Below, in pieces: positions 12,263-22,212 of a DNA stretch of 64,000 nucleotides. Under the pieces are notes generated by a model that was given only the letters and a program-made list of their open reading frames with translations, did no database searches and was not told the origin of the DNA. The position numbers and the translations under genes were made by a program. Position 1 is the first letter of the stretch, and the number at the start of each line of letters is the position of its first letter. This DNA is from Patellifolia procumbens (Eukaryota; Streptophyta; Magnoliopsida; Caryophyllales; Amaranthaceae): NCBI GenBank assembly GCA_947645195.1, contig CANSGD010000874.1, positions 1,116,001 through 1,180,000 on the forward strand. Reading direction: 5' to 3'.

Positions 12263-12411
12263 AATCTTTTCATTATTAAAGGGATTATGGTTATATATCA
12301 AAGGAGGAGGGAAATGAACCCCTCTCCTTCCCTGCCAACCATTTATTCAAACAAATAATTGCCCCCTCCCTTTCTCTTTTCTTCGTTTCCTTTCCTTATG
12401 GAAAATGATAA

Positions 12412-12580
12412 ATACAACACTTATTGTTATAAGAGGCTAAATAAGGAAATTTAAGCAACTTTCAAACATTAACAACACCGATGAATGCGTGATTGTGCCA
12501 TAAATTCCCAACTTAATACTATTTTAAGCAATGTATTTAATACTTATATACAACCCTAAAAGGTTGTATAAAACGGTTAT
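12412..12580. repeat. MITE-like repeat, copy A (inverted relative to 15.5 kb)
   Basis: The sequence runs from GATAAATACAACACTTATTG, through an 'aacaccgatgaatgcg' core, to ACAACCCTAAAAGGTTGTAT. Reverse-complement versions of the same phrases occur at 15540-15700 (GGTTGTATTGAAAC, 'gaatcggtgctatc', CCCTAAGGGTTGTGTTTATC). Confidence 0.55.
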
Positions 12581-12643
12581 ATATATAATTACCCCATTAC
12601 TATATCCTAATTCCTATCCTTTTATATGCATTCCAATGCGCAG

Positions 12644-12940
12644 GTAACATTGAGCCATGAAAACGAGTACATCATAGGGCTAAGTGGTACATCAGACAGC
12701 ACTTATGTGAATTCAGTAACATTTGAAACCAACTTAAGGAAGTATGGACCTTTTGGAAGTGTAATTACAAGTAATCGTCTAGGCATACTCGAAGAACCCT
12801 ATGGCACCAAGTTTAGCTTTCAGTTTGGGCCAGGCAACAATTTTGGTGGATTCTATGGCAGTTTCTTAAATCGTATTATGCTCAATTCAATAGGAGCTTA
12901 TGTCAAGTCTGGCCGAACAGTCGTTACGACACCATCTTAA
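12644..12940 (+). pseudogene. Orphan 3' exon of a jacalin-related lectin
   Basis: The exon starts after a good acceptor (TTCCAATGCGCAG) and encodes VTLSHENEYI, then GLSGTSDSTYVNSVTFETN, then KYGPFGSV and a GGFYGS.....NSIGAYVK tail. This is the C-terminal two-thirds of a jacalin fold (beta-prism I, predicted carbohydrate binding). The exon boundary sits exactly where exon 2 of the intact gene at 23055-23818 begins. No matching first exon with the GxxGG segment was found upstream, where TE sequence and the LINE lie. It is most simply a gene fragment left by rearrangement or TE insertion. A distant 5' exon beyond the LINE cannot be excluded. Confidence 0.7.
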
Positions 12941-13380
12941 ATCCTACTCAAAACTTCTAGAGTGGAAAGTTTGTGTATTAGCCAGACAGCAATTTTGGTG
13001 GATTTCATGTTTATTGCAAGTTTTTGTCTTTTTATGATTTGTTCTATCCCCCAGGCCCCAGGTAATGTTTTAGTTGCTACTTGCTCTGTTGGGTGTTAAT
13101 TTGCCTATTTGAGAAAAGAAGCTAACAATGTCATCTTTATTTTGGGAAGAGAAGTCAAAAACTTGGGAAGATTTTTTCCAGCAAGCTTGTGGGTGAACCA
13201 AATTATTCGAGCTAGGATTTCTCCTAGTTCTAATAAAATTGAATTGTAGATAATATTGGTTGGAATAGTATATTAGAGATCGAGAAAAATCCTACTTCTA
13301 TATTACAACTATTATGAAACTAATACATTAGCATTTTTACAATGACCAATAAAATATAACAACATAATGTTTAGAGCTCA

Positions 13381-14805
13381 TCATTTCCATGATTGAACTA
13401 ACATAACCATTGCTTCATGAGATGATCCTTCTTCACTAAGAGCAATCTTTGCCTTCTCTTTTAATTCCAATACTCGTCTCCTTATCTCATCCTCCTCTTC
13501 CGAGCTCATAATTTGCTTGACTCGCTTCTCGATCTCACTCGACCTCACAAATCGATCCTTAGACTCATCCATCGGCAACGCAATCCCAATTTCTTCCACA
13601 AGCAAAATCTTATTAAACCTTTGCTCAGCATAAAGCGGCCAAGCAACCATAGGCGACCCAGCACATACAGCCTCCAGAGTCGAGTTCCATCCACAATGAG
13701 TCACGAACGCACCTACCGAATCATGCCCCAACACTTCAATTTGTGGAACCCACATCTTGACTACATAACCCCTATCTTTAGTCCTATCCAAAAACCCATT
13801 TGGAAGAAGAATATCCAAATTCGGTTCACGCAATTCGAGCGAAAACATATCATCCTTATCCTCACTAGGTGGTGCCCTAACCACCCACAAAAACCTCACA
13901 CCACTATTCTCCAACCCAAGAGCAATCTCCCATACTTGCTCCTTACTAAACACACCTTCACTCCCAAAACACAAGTACACAACACTTCTATTTGGTTGAG
14001 AATCAAGCCATTTTAAACACTCATGTCTTTCATATTCACCATTGTTACAACCTCTATTAGCAATCAAAGGACCAATACAATAAACAGGAGGAATTTTACT
14101 TCCTGGAAGACAATTCCCCTGTTTTAAACCCATAACAGCTTTAACCTCTAATGATTCAAAAGTATTGATAATAATCCCATCTGATTTAAGAAAAGTTTCA
14201 CCCACTTTAACAAACTCATTTAAAGACACCCCACGATCAATCATACATTCAATCATATGATCAGTAGGAAGAGAAAACAACCCAGGAATTTCAAGCGAAA
14301 TATCAAGATTTCTAAAAGACCCAGTAAATTGTTTATCAAAATTAGGGAGATTAAGGAAGAAAGCAAGACAAGAAGCACCAGAAGCCATGAAAAAATAAGT
14401 GGGTATATTGAGAGATTGAGAGATTTCAAGAGCAGCGTAACAGAAGAAGTCGATGATAAAAGCCGAGATCTTGAAGGAGAGTGAGAGAGATTGGAGTGAT
14501 TCAAGAACATTTTTGTTGTTACTGCGGAGAGTTTCGTATGTAATTTGTTCTTCGTCGGCGTAATTTGAATGATCGCCGAGGAGAAGAGGAACAGAAGGGT
14601 GGAAGAGGAAGGTGATTGAAGGGAAAGAAGAAGAAACAGAGGATATGTAGGAGGAGTAAGAGTTAGCATTGTTGAAGGGAGAGCTTGGAATGATGATGGT
14701 TATGGAGGAGAGAGTAGGAGAATGGGTTAATAAGAGTTTTCCTAGCTCTACCATGGAGATTATGTGGCCTATGAATGGTGATGGGTAGAGTACTACTTTC
14801 TCCAT
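13381..14805 (-). CDS. UDP-glycosyltransferase, UGT88-like
   Basis: Intact, intronless, 474 residues, normal for plant family-1 UGTs, which transfer sugar from UDP-sugar to small acceptors in the cytosol. The N-terminus VLYPSPFIGHIISMVELGK carries the catalytic His (H14), and the partner Asp is D119 in FIIDFFC. The PSPG donor-binding box spans residues 352-395. It starts WVPQIEVLGH, contains HCGWNS at 370-375 and ends in Gln395, the residue usual for UDP-glucose users. The MVELGK and GVFSKEQ...GLENSG...FLWVVR phrases point to the UGT88 group, whose members glucosylate flavonoids, chalcones and other phenolics. The actual acceptor cannot be read from sequence. The start is chosen because the family N-terminal strand begins three residues after this Met. 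Inverted MITE-like sequences lie on both sides (12.4-12.6 and 15.5-15.7 kb). Confidence 0.95.
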   Translation of the reverse strand: MEKVVLYPSPFIGHIISMVELGKLLLTHSPTLSSITIIIPSSPFNNANSYSSYISSVSSSFPSITFLFHPSVPLLLGDHSNYADEEQITYETLRSNNKNVLESLQSLSLSFKISAFIIDFFCYAALEISQSLNIPTYFFMASGASCLAFFLNLPNFDKQFTGSFRNLDISLEIPGLFSLPTDHMIECMIDRGVSLNEFVKVGETFLKSDGIIINTFESLEVKAVMGLKQGNCLPGSKIPPVYCIGPLIANRGCNNGEYERHECLKWLDSQPNRSVVYLCFGSEGVFSKEQVWEIALGLENSGVRFLWVVRAPPSEDKDDMFSLELREPNLDILLPNGFLDRTKDRGYVVKMWVPQIEVLGHDSVGAFVTHCGWNSTLEAVCAGSPMVAWPLYAEQRFNKILLVEEIGIALPMDESKDRFVRSSEIEKRVKQIMSSEEEDEIRRRVLELKEKAKIALSEEGSSHEAMVMLVQSWK

Positions 14806-15539
14806 TGTAGTAAAGTGGATGCTTAATGTGATTAGAGAAGATGGTGAGAAAATTTGGGAAGTGGAGTTTGGTTTAGGATAGAAAGGGGCAACCTAAATAA
14901 GCCATGAGCCAATGAGTGGTATTATGAAGTTGTGGGTCACATCTCGACCGACCACTTTAAAGCTTTATGCTCTTTTTTGTGGCATATAAAGAATTAAACT
15001 GAATTAAACTGAATCAAATTGCAACTTTTAATTGAGCTGAACTGAATTGAAATTTAATTTAATTGAAATTAATTAAACATAATTTAATTTAAGTTAATTG
15101 CATATTTAAAAGAACGGTGCCTTAACAAGTAAGCTTGTTGCATATTGAGGAGGATATGATGGTGTGAATTGTGTGATCCATGTGGCACTAACCATTAACA
15201 TTTACTCGTTCCTCAATCTTCTTCACAAACTCACAATGACTACGTCCCGATTTTTATTTGTTGACAACAACTTGAGCTTTATGACATGTTCCTATTGTTG
15301 GAACTAATACTAATAGAAAAACAACAAGAAAAATTAGATGTCATCGTCTCAATTCAATAAACATTTATCATAGGTGCCATTCTAAAGCAGACACCGCTTC
15401 GAGGTCAATGTCTCCCTCATATATTGGCACACTACCAATAAATAGAGTGGTTACCTATATTTGTAATAGGCCGATTCAGATGGTAGACAACCCACTTTTA
15501 ATAGATAATTCAAAAATAGGTAATAATATATACGATCTG
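14806..15539. other. UGT upstream region and AT-rich spacer
   Basis: The first ~150 bases are expected to hold the UGT 5' UTR and promoter, but no clear TATA element could be assigned. At 14990-15090, GAATTAAACTGAATTAAACTG-type low-complexity repeats resemble other dispersed repeat tracts of the window. No gene was recognised. Confidence 0.4.
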
Positions 15540-15700
15540 TAGGGTTGTATTGAAACATTAAATTCATTGCTTATAATGGTATTAAGTTATGAATTTATGC
15601 CAAAACTACATATGAATCGGTGCTATCAATATTTAAAAGTTACTTGACTTTTCCATTTTTGACTCTTATATATAGCCCTAAGGGTTGTGTTTATCAATTT
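15540..15700. repeat. MITE-like repeat, copy B (inverted relative to 12.4 kb)
   Basis: Reverse-orientation relative of the repeat at 12412-12580. Shared words include GGTTGTATTGAAAC near the left end and AGCCCTAAGGGTTGTGTTTA near the right end. The two copies flank the UGT gene in opposite orientation. Confidence 0.5.
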
Positions 15701-16365
15701 CCTGTAAAACATAAATTTTGCGCAAATATTATGTCTCTTGTCTATTAATAGTGAGTCGTCTATCCATTAAATCAACTAAGTTTTCTCCCTTATCCTCAAA
15801 CAAATATGGAAGAAGATAATCAACAAAGGAAGACGAATAGGAGATAAAAAAACATAATCAATTCAAGACTTTCGTAGGAGAGTTCCACTATACTATAAAC
15901 TATAAAGTAAGATAAACTATAATCCACAATCAATGTGCGACCTCTACAAAAGGCGAGATACAATTCAAAGGTTCGGACAAACAATCACAATGCAAACAAT
16001 CTACACCTACGAGGCTATGGGTGCAAATCATGTTGTTCAACCTTATTTCTGGGGCGTGTACTTAGAAATTACTCCTTTCAATTCCTAATATATGGCTACA
16101 CTTCAATTTTTTATAAAATCATTCAAGGCTTAACTTTGATCAATTTATATACTATTGCAGGCGTGTGATCAATATAAAATGTACCAATTTTAGTCGGAAA
16201 ATCACTTAACTAGGTCGAAAAATCACCTATTTTGTTTGAAAAATCACCACATTTATTATAAAATAAGTTGACTCCTTAATTGTCATTCTTATCCACATGC
16301 TTATAACATCAGCTTCACATTTTGGGCTACAGTAAATGGGACAAACAAAAAGAAATGGAGGGAGT
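15701..16365. other. Intergenic, no gene recognised
   Basis: AT-rich sequence with short frames only. A run of related phrases (GTCGGAAAATCACTTAAC, GTCGAAAAATCACC, TTTGAAAAATCACC) at about 16190-16250 indicates a small degenerate tandem repeat. Confidence 0.4.
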
Positions 16366-16367
16366 AC

Positions 16368-16676
16368 TTTTATTAAAGAACAAAATACAAAACTTCAAAC
16401 AACAACATACTTTTTTGTAAAGAACAAAATAGGAAATTTCAGAGAATATACAAAAAAAAAAAAACTCTAACAATTTTAAAAGAACATTTACTAAAAACAA
16501 AAAGAACAAAATTTGAAATTTCAAAGAACAATATTTTTTTACAAAGATCAAAATAAGAAATTTTAAAAAATATTTCCTTACAAAAAAACTAAAATTAAAA
16601 ACTGTCAATTTTAGAAGAACATTTCCTTGAAATATAAAGAACAAAATACGAATATTCAAAGAACAAAATAACACCC
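16368..16676. repeat. Degenerate AAAGAACAAAATA minisatellite
   Basis: Loose tandem copies of a roughly 22-30 bp unit, AAAGAACAAAATAGGAAATT with variants. As with the 21-bp array at the window start, the unit is A-rich on the plus strand and produces a false phenylalanine/leucine-rich frame on the minus strand. Confidence 0.7.
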
Positions 16677-16690
16677 TAAAAGTTAATTTT

Positions 16691-17996
16691 TAAGTGTCAA
16701 TTCGGTTTTTCGGTTCAGTTCTGGTTGGAACCAAACGGTTCGGTTGACTTCGGTTAATTTTTTCACGTTAAATTGATTCGGCTGCAACTTTTTCGGTTTC
16801 GTTTCAGTTAATTTCGGTTAATTTAGTTTTTTTTTCAGTTCGGTTCGGTTACGGTTGTCTATACTGTCAAACCCATACGGTTTCAGTAAAAAATGGTTCA
16901 CTATTCAACCGTCCATATCGGTTCAACGATTTATTTTCGGTTTTAATTCAATTAATTTCGGTTTTATGAAAAACCACATCGGTTCGGTTCAACGATTTAT
17001 TTTTGGTTTTAATTCAGTTCATTCCGGTTGTATGAAAAACCACATCGGTTCGGATAAAAATCAATATTGGTTAAGTATTGTGCGTCCTTTTCAAAATTTA
17101 CGGTTTTTAAAATATATATAATTTCTTGTTAAGACCGAACGTGTTTCAAGTTACGTCAATTTGGTTAACTGAGTCGGTTTCGTAATGACCCGTAACGTGT
17201 TGGATCTGTGGGATATTAACAGGTCCAGGTAAACATGTGTCGGATAATTGTCGGGTTTGTACGCGTCAATTTGAGATCTGTGGCCTTTGGTTGAAACGAT
17301 TTCGATTCGAGTTATTTCTGGATTGAGTCAATTCATTTCTGGTTGAACTTAAAGGTGATCAAGAGTCGGATCGAGTTTTGTATAGCTGAACTCATATCGT
17401 TAAGAACTCGAGTAGATCTTTGACCGAATTTTAACCAATTTGAAGGAGTTTGGGCCGCGTTTGACTCGAGTAAATCTCGAGCTATTTGCGAGATTTTCGG
17501 TCGTTTTACACCCATAAGATACATTGTACATAAATTTGAATATTTTAACCCTTTATTATATCATTCGAGTTTCTTGCGAGTATTCGAGTCGGGTTTTTAT
17601 TGAAAATAATTGAACGTTTGACCATAATTTAATTTAGTTTATAACAGTTTAAATTTTTTCAATTGACTGTAATTTTGTTTAATTTAGTTCACTTTATAAA
17701 ATTTTAAAACGATTTTTCAGTTATTTGGTTTGATTCGATTTATAACAGTTTAAAACGGTTTTCAGTTATTTTAGGTTAATATTCGGTTCGGTTTAAAACG
17801 ATTTTTGATACTGTTAATTACGGTTTAGTTCCTTTTCTATTCGTTTTCGGTTCGATTTAATACAGTTAACTTGGAAACATTTGCTTTCAGTTCGGTTCTT
17901 TTTTCAGTTACTGGTTAGTTTCAGTTCAGTTTATTCAGTTCGATTTTGATTCAGTTAGCAGTTCAACAAACTGTTTTCAACCAAACTGACAGCTCA
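16691..17996. mobile_element. hAT-like non-autonomous element with TTCGGTT repeats
   Basis: The ends pair imperfectly: TAAGTGTCAATTCGGTTTTT at the left, and the complement of the right end reads TGAGCTGTCAGTTTGG. The interior is a long degenerate array of GGTTCGGTT / CGGTTTAAA words with no coding capacity. The T-(A/G)-x-G-x-TGTCA end type resembles the ends of the elements at 47336-47842 and 60544-61116. No target duplication was found, so the family call rests on the ends and on the interior style. Confidence 0.5.
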
Positions 17997-18257
17997 TTCC
18001 TGTGCATTTAAAACAAGTGTAGATTAAAGCAGGGCTATTAATTAGTACAGTGTTAGGCATAAAGGGTAAAAGTATACTAATTTAAGAATTATGCTAAACT
18101 AGGAAATTTTAATATGATAGAAATGAAAAGTAGGAAAAACTCTTACTAAATATTGTAATCCGACATATAGTGGTCCCAACAATAATTAGGGGTTGGAAAA
18201 TTTTCCTAGTTAAATGCTGAGTTGCAATTTTGTATGATGATTTTTTTAATTGACAAG

Positions 18258-18271
18258 GGAGAATATCCTTG
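18258..18271. repeat. 14-bp target duplication (left) of truncated LINE
   Basis: GGAGAATATCCTTG here is repeated exactly at 18828-18841 on the other side of the inserted LINE tail. Length and position next to the poly(T) run fit target-primed reverse transcription. Confidence 0.85.
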
Positions 18272-18827
18272 TTTTTTTTTTTTGATTCAAGTGAGAAAGG
18301 GAAACACCGACAAGTACAAAGGAAAATAAAATAAAAAACACGAAACAAACTAAGAAAACTAGACTAAAAAATAAAAAGAGGAAAAGCACTACGGAGGAAC
18401 AAGGCGAGGCAAAGCCACACCTCGTGAGTCCTCATCTATCAGCCTTCTAAGCTCTAATGGGGGGTAATTAAAAATGACAAGACGAACGTCTTGAGAGGCG
18501 CCGTGATTGGCAAGCCAATCCGCGGCCCGGTTTCCTTCGCGGTAGATATGGACTATCTTCACCGTCCAATCGTCTTTGTTGAGCATATCTTTGCAGTAGC
18601 CAATGTCATGGGCATTTTCACCCCGATCCACCTCATTTCTGTTTAGTAATTGCACACAAGTGAGGCTATCAAGCTGCACTTCAAGCTGTGATATTTGAAG
18701 TTCTCTTACTAATTCAAGGCCTCTAACTACAGCCATAACTTCAGCTCGAAGGGCCGAGCATATGCCAAAGCACGCAGCCAACTCAGAAATCCACTCGCCG
18801 TCCGAATTACGAATGATAGCACCACAA
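18272..18827 (-). mobile_element. 5'-truncated LINE insertion with RNase H tail
   Basis: A 556-bp insertion bounded by a perfect 14-bp direct repeat. The plus strand starts with 12 T, which is the poly(A) tail of a minus-strand element. The frame from 18868 to 18389 is open throughout and ends just before the tail region. It encodes an RNase H-like domain of the RVT_3 type: GYSPCGAIIRNSDGEW, then RAEVMAVVRGLEL, then LEVQLDSLTCVQLL, then VKIVHIYREGNRAADWLA. The D/E/D/D-type catalytic positions (D of SDGEW, E of AEVMA, D of QLDSL, D of AADWLA) are visible. An undamaged frame and an exact duplication suggest a young insertion. Confidence 0.9.
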
Positions 18828-18841
18828 GGAGAATATCCTTG
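18828..18841. repeat. 14-bp target duplication (right) of truncated LINE
   Basis: Exact copy of 18258-18271 immediately after the 5'-truncated end of the inserted element. Confidence 0.85.
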
Positions 18842-19774
18842 TAAGTGGGAGGAGATATGGAATTCCACTTTGTATGGGATGAAAATTGAACCCTTGTCGT
18901 AGGAGGATAAGGAGAGTCTCTAAGTACTAGGTCAATCCTTGATTTTTACGTTCTGATAATTGTTTGATGTTAAATATATAAATTTGATTTGTATTTTTTT
19001 GCTAGTATACATATAAAAAAAAAAGTATACATATAAGAAGTATTATTTTTGGTCTCAATGCATATGCATATTCAAAATATCAAATATATACATTTTTTGA
19101 GATAATTGAAGATATTAATGGTAAAAATTATGCGTCAATAATAGAGACGACCATTGCTACCAAATAGTATATGATGTGGTATCATTCTACTTCCTTAAGT
19201 ATAAAAGATAACTTTTTATTGTGTATAGATGATGTACTGGAGTGCAACTTTGTATAAACATAACCTATCTACATAACTTAACTTTCAATTAATTAAAATA
19301 AGAAAATTTACATTATTTTTCATAGTAACTAGAATTTTTCTCGTCGTTTACGATAAAGTATATTCTTATCCGCCGATCTATTCAATGTTGGAATCACGCC
19401 GGCTAAAACGAATTCCAGACTTCAGTTATTATTTTAGTCTTTTGGTTGAATTGGTCCCTTGATATGGAATCAAGAGTTAATGTGACCAGTAGATCACTGG
19501 TTCAAGTCTTATCCACCCCTCCTTTATAAGTGAAATATTTAGCGTCATGTATGAAGAGATTTGTCCTACATCTACACTTCAGGTCCAAAGAGCTCTTGGG
19601 TGATGGAGTGTGATAGAGTATACAATTATAGCCAAGAGGTCACGAGTTCAATCCACCCGGTCTCCCTTGATAAATGGAAATTGTAGCGCCAAATATGAGG
19701 AGACTTATAATAGGGCTTCAACCATCAAATAAGTCTTTTGATTGACTGGTTCCTTAATATTTTGATTTCTTTTA
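18842..19774. other. Intergenic, no gene recognised; tRNA-like phrases at 19.5-19.7 kb
   Basis: AT-rich sequence without a convincing exon. At about 19490-19510 and 19640-19660, phrases such as 'actggttcaagtc' and 'gaggtcacgagttcaatcc' match the RNA polymerase III B-box style. They may be remnants of tRNA-derived SINEs. Confidence 0.35.
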
Positions 19775-19937
19775 TGATTTTTTTGTCAAAAACCGCCATG
19801 TAAAATACCTCTTTTGTTTATTATAGCCATCATCTTTTTTTTCTTCTTGTGAATTACTGCCATGAAAGACTAATATCTAAGTAACTTATTGTCATTTTCA
19901 CTAATTACACTACTAATTCTAGTTTTACCGATCAAAT

Positions 19938-20510
19938 TATATTGGGAAAATTGGATCAAACAGCACAAACTATACGTTTGTTGCACAAAACAACACCAAC
20001 AAAAATAGGTGGACAAAACAACACGAACTTTTTCTAATTGGTGAAGAAAACGACATAAGTGAGTTTTTCGCCAAAGATTCCCTATTTTCGGCGAATCTTT
20101 AGTATTTTAGCTTTTTGATTTCTATTACCTATACCCTATAGACCTTCCTTTTGATTTCTTTCTTGAACAATTGTCACTCATCCTCCAATTCTAGGGTTTG
20201 ATAGACAAAATCAATTTGGAGGAAATTTTATGGTTTCAAAGAGAATATAAGGTGATTTTTAGATCCAATAGTTTATTTAAAGTGAAGGGGATAAGATAGA
20301 AAAATAAAAAATAGCTAAAATACTAAAGATTCGCTAGAAATAGGAAATCTCAGGCAAAAAAATCCACTTATGTCATTTTCTGCACCGATTAGAAAAAGTT
20401 CGTGTTGTTTTGTTACTTTTTTTTGTTGGTGCTGCTTTGTGCAACAAACATATAGTTTGTGCAACAAACGTATAGTTTGTGCTGTTTGATCCAACTTTTC
20501 CAATTATATT
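19938..20510. mobile_element. TIR element nested in the 19.8-21.3 kb element
   Basis: The ends TGGGAAAATTGGATCAAACA and the complement of TGTTTGATCCAACTTTTCCA pair over about 50 bp, including ACTATACGTTTGTTGCACAA. The flanks carry the same 7-bp word ATTATAT on both sides. The interior is non-coding. A second copy of the GCAACAAAC(A/G)TATAGTTTGTG end phrase is duplicated in tandem at 20440-20480. Confidence 0.7.
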
Positions 20511-20599
20511 TAATGTTGTATAAATCTTTTTTTATTTAATTTTACAATATTTTAAAAGTATAAGTTTTTCATATATGACATGGTAATGAGCATGTATGG

Positions 20600-21075
20600 T
20601 AATGTGCCCATATGGAACGTATGACGTTGTCCGTTTTTCAAAAAAACATCGTCTTTAGTCTGAGAAACCCGTCTCAAAGTACGTGCCCGTAAACCCGACT
20701 TGTCGGTACTCGTTTCGTAAGTATTCTCGAAATTCGTACCCGTAAAGGATGCATGTCGGTGTCCGTTTTTCGAAAAAAGTCGTTTTCAATCAGAAAAACC
20801 TGTCTCGAGGTAAATGCCCAAAACCCGGCTTGTTGGTACTCGTTTTGTAGGAATTTTTGAAATTCGTATCCGTAAAGGGTGCACGACGGTGTTCTTATTT
20901 TGAAAAAACGTATCGTTTTCAGTTCAAAAAATTTGTCTCGAGCTACGTGCCCAATACCCGGCTTGTTGGTACTCGTTTTATAGGGATTCTCGAAATTGGT
21001 TTTCTTATAGGGTGCACGGCGGTGTCCGCTTTTCGAAAAACGTCGTCTTCAGGCTGAAAAACGCAATTAAATATC
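20600..21075. repeat. Degenerate ~125-bp tandem repeat
   Basis: Three to four diverged units, each containing in order GGTGTCCGTTTTTCGAAAAA, then 'cccgtctcgaagtacgtgccc', then 'ccggcttgttggtactcgtttcgtag', then 'attctcgaaattcgtacccg'. The same unit family occurs in inverted orientation and fewer copies at 37030-37370 inside another TIR element. Confidence 0.75.
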
Positions 21076-21336
21076 GTCTCAAAATACATTCCTATTACCA
21101 TGTCATATATGAAAAACTATATATTTAAAATATTATAAAATTAAATAAAAAAATATTTATAAAATATTAAACATGATTTGACCGGTCAAACTATGGATTA
21201 GTAATTTAATTAGTGAAAATGGCAACAAGTTACTTAGATATTAGTGTTTCATGGCAGTTATCACAAGAAAAAATATGATAACTATAATTAACAAAAGGGG
21301 TATTTTTACATGGCAGTTTTTGGCCAAAAAAATTCC

Positions 21337-22209
21337 AATCTATAACTTCTTAATAGTTAGGACATGTCTAACACTTTTCTAACAATTCAAGTTTTCATAA
21401 AAATGTGGTTACTTTAACTTGAATTAATCAACAAGGCCACTGAGGAATTTGGATGGGCTCAAGTGGTGAGTTTTTCTATCTTGTTTTAACAAGAATAAGG
21501 TTTGCTTTTTACTCCCAAGTTGCCAAGTACTTTGCTTGGGATTGAGAAAGGAGGGAGGAAAAAGGGGAGAGGCTAGAGGGTTTGACTTGTAATGGACTTC
21601 TAAATAAGGGTCTTGAGCCCATGAGCAATGACAACTTAAAAAAAATTCCTTTTACACATATAGAACTTGCAACCAAAACTGCACTTGTGCCAACTCATTC
21701 ATAGAGAAGAGTTTGACAGCTTAAAACCAACAGAAGGTTTCATCCCTAACCAATTGGTGATAGGTGGAGTAACTACTCAAGTTTATTAGTTGTTTAATTC
21801 TTTTCAATTCTTCAATGTGAGACAACATTTACACTCGCATGTAAATTGTTGGCGGACTCTCGTATAAAATGTACCTCCATATCCAAATGCACACACCCTA
21901 CATCACAACTATCATCTTTTGTGACAAACGATTGGATCACCTTCGTTTTCCTTGCATGTCGATTTTTCCTGCTTTTTGAGTCACATATTTTATCTTGTGG
22001 TAAAATATCACTTCACAAGCTTTACAAATTACAAACTGGCTAAACTAATCATTCTGTGTTTTGTTTTTCTTGTCCCAAAGATGACTCTCTCGTTTAGAAT
22101 GCATCTGTCCAGTTTATCTAAACTTAATGAAGTTTAACTAATTACAAATCACCGAAACATATCTAAACTTGTTAAACTTTATTTTCTATAACTCATAACA
22201 ATTTATGTT
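21337..22209. other. Intergenic, no gene recognised
   Basis: Mostly AT-rich, with short frames that carry no recognisable domain. A purine-rich stretch lies at 21540-21590. No features could be supported. Confidence 0.4.
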
Positions 22210-22212
22210 ATG

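Larger units (their letters stand above)
19775..21336. mobile_element. Mutator-like non-autonomous TIR element carrying a ~125-bp array
   Basis: Long imperfect inverted repeats form the two ends. The left starts GATTTTTTTGTCAAAAACC, and the complement of the right starts GGAATTTTTTTGGCCAAAAA. The arms extend about 180 bp and include the 'gccatgaaagactaatatc...agtaacttattgtcattttcactaatta' region at the left with its complement at 21190-21260. The GGAtttttttg..CAAAAACC end type matches the elements at 41576-42948 and 53758-54240. A clean 9-bp target duplication was not visible here. The interior holds a second nested TIR element (19938-20510) and a degenerate array of about 125 bp. Confidence 0.6.

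Noticed and set aside
13513..14669. Long frames overlapping the UGT gene on the other strand and in another frame
   Set aside because: Shadows of the UGT coding sequence, which alone has the full catalytic residues and PSPG box.
20857..21057. Frame MKFVSVKGARRCSYFEKTY... and its relatives at 37.0-37.4 kb
   Set aside because: They arise from the ~125-bp repeat unit and occur in both orientations. There is no sign of a protein family.
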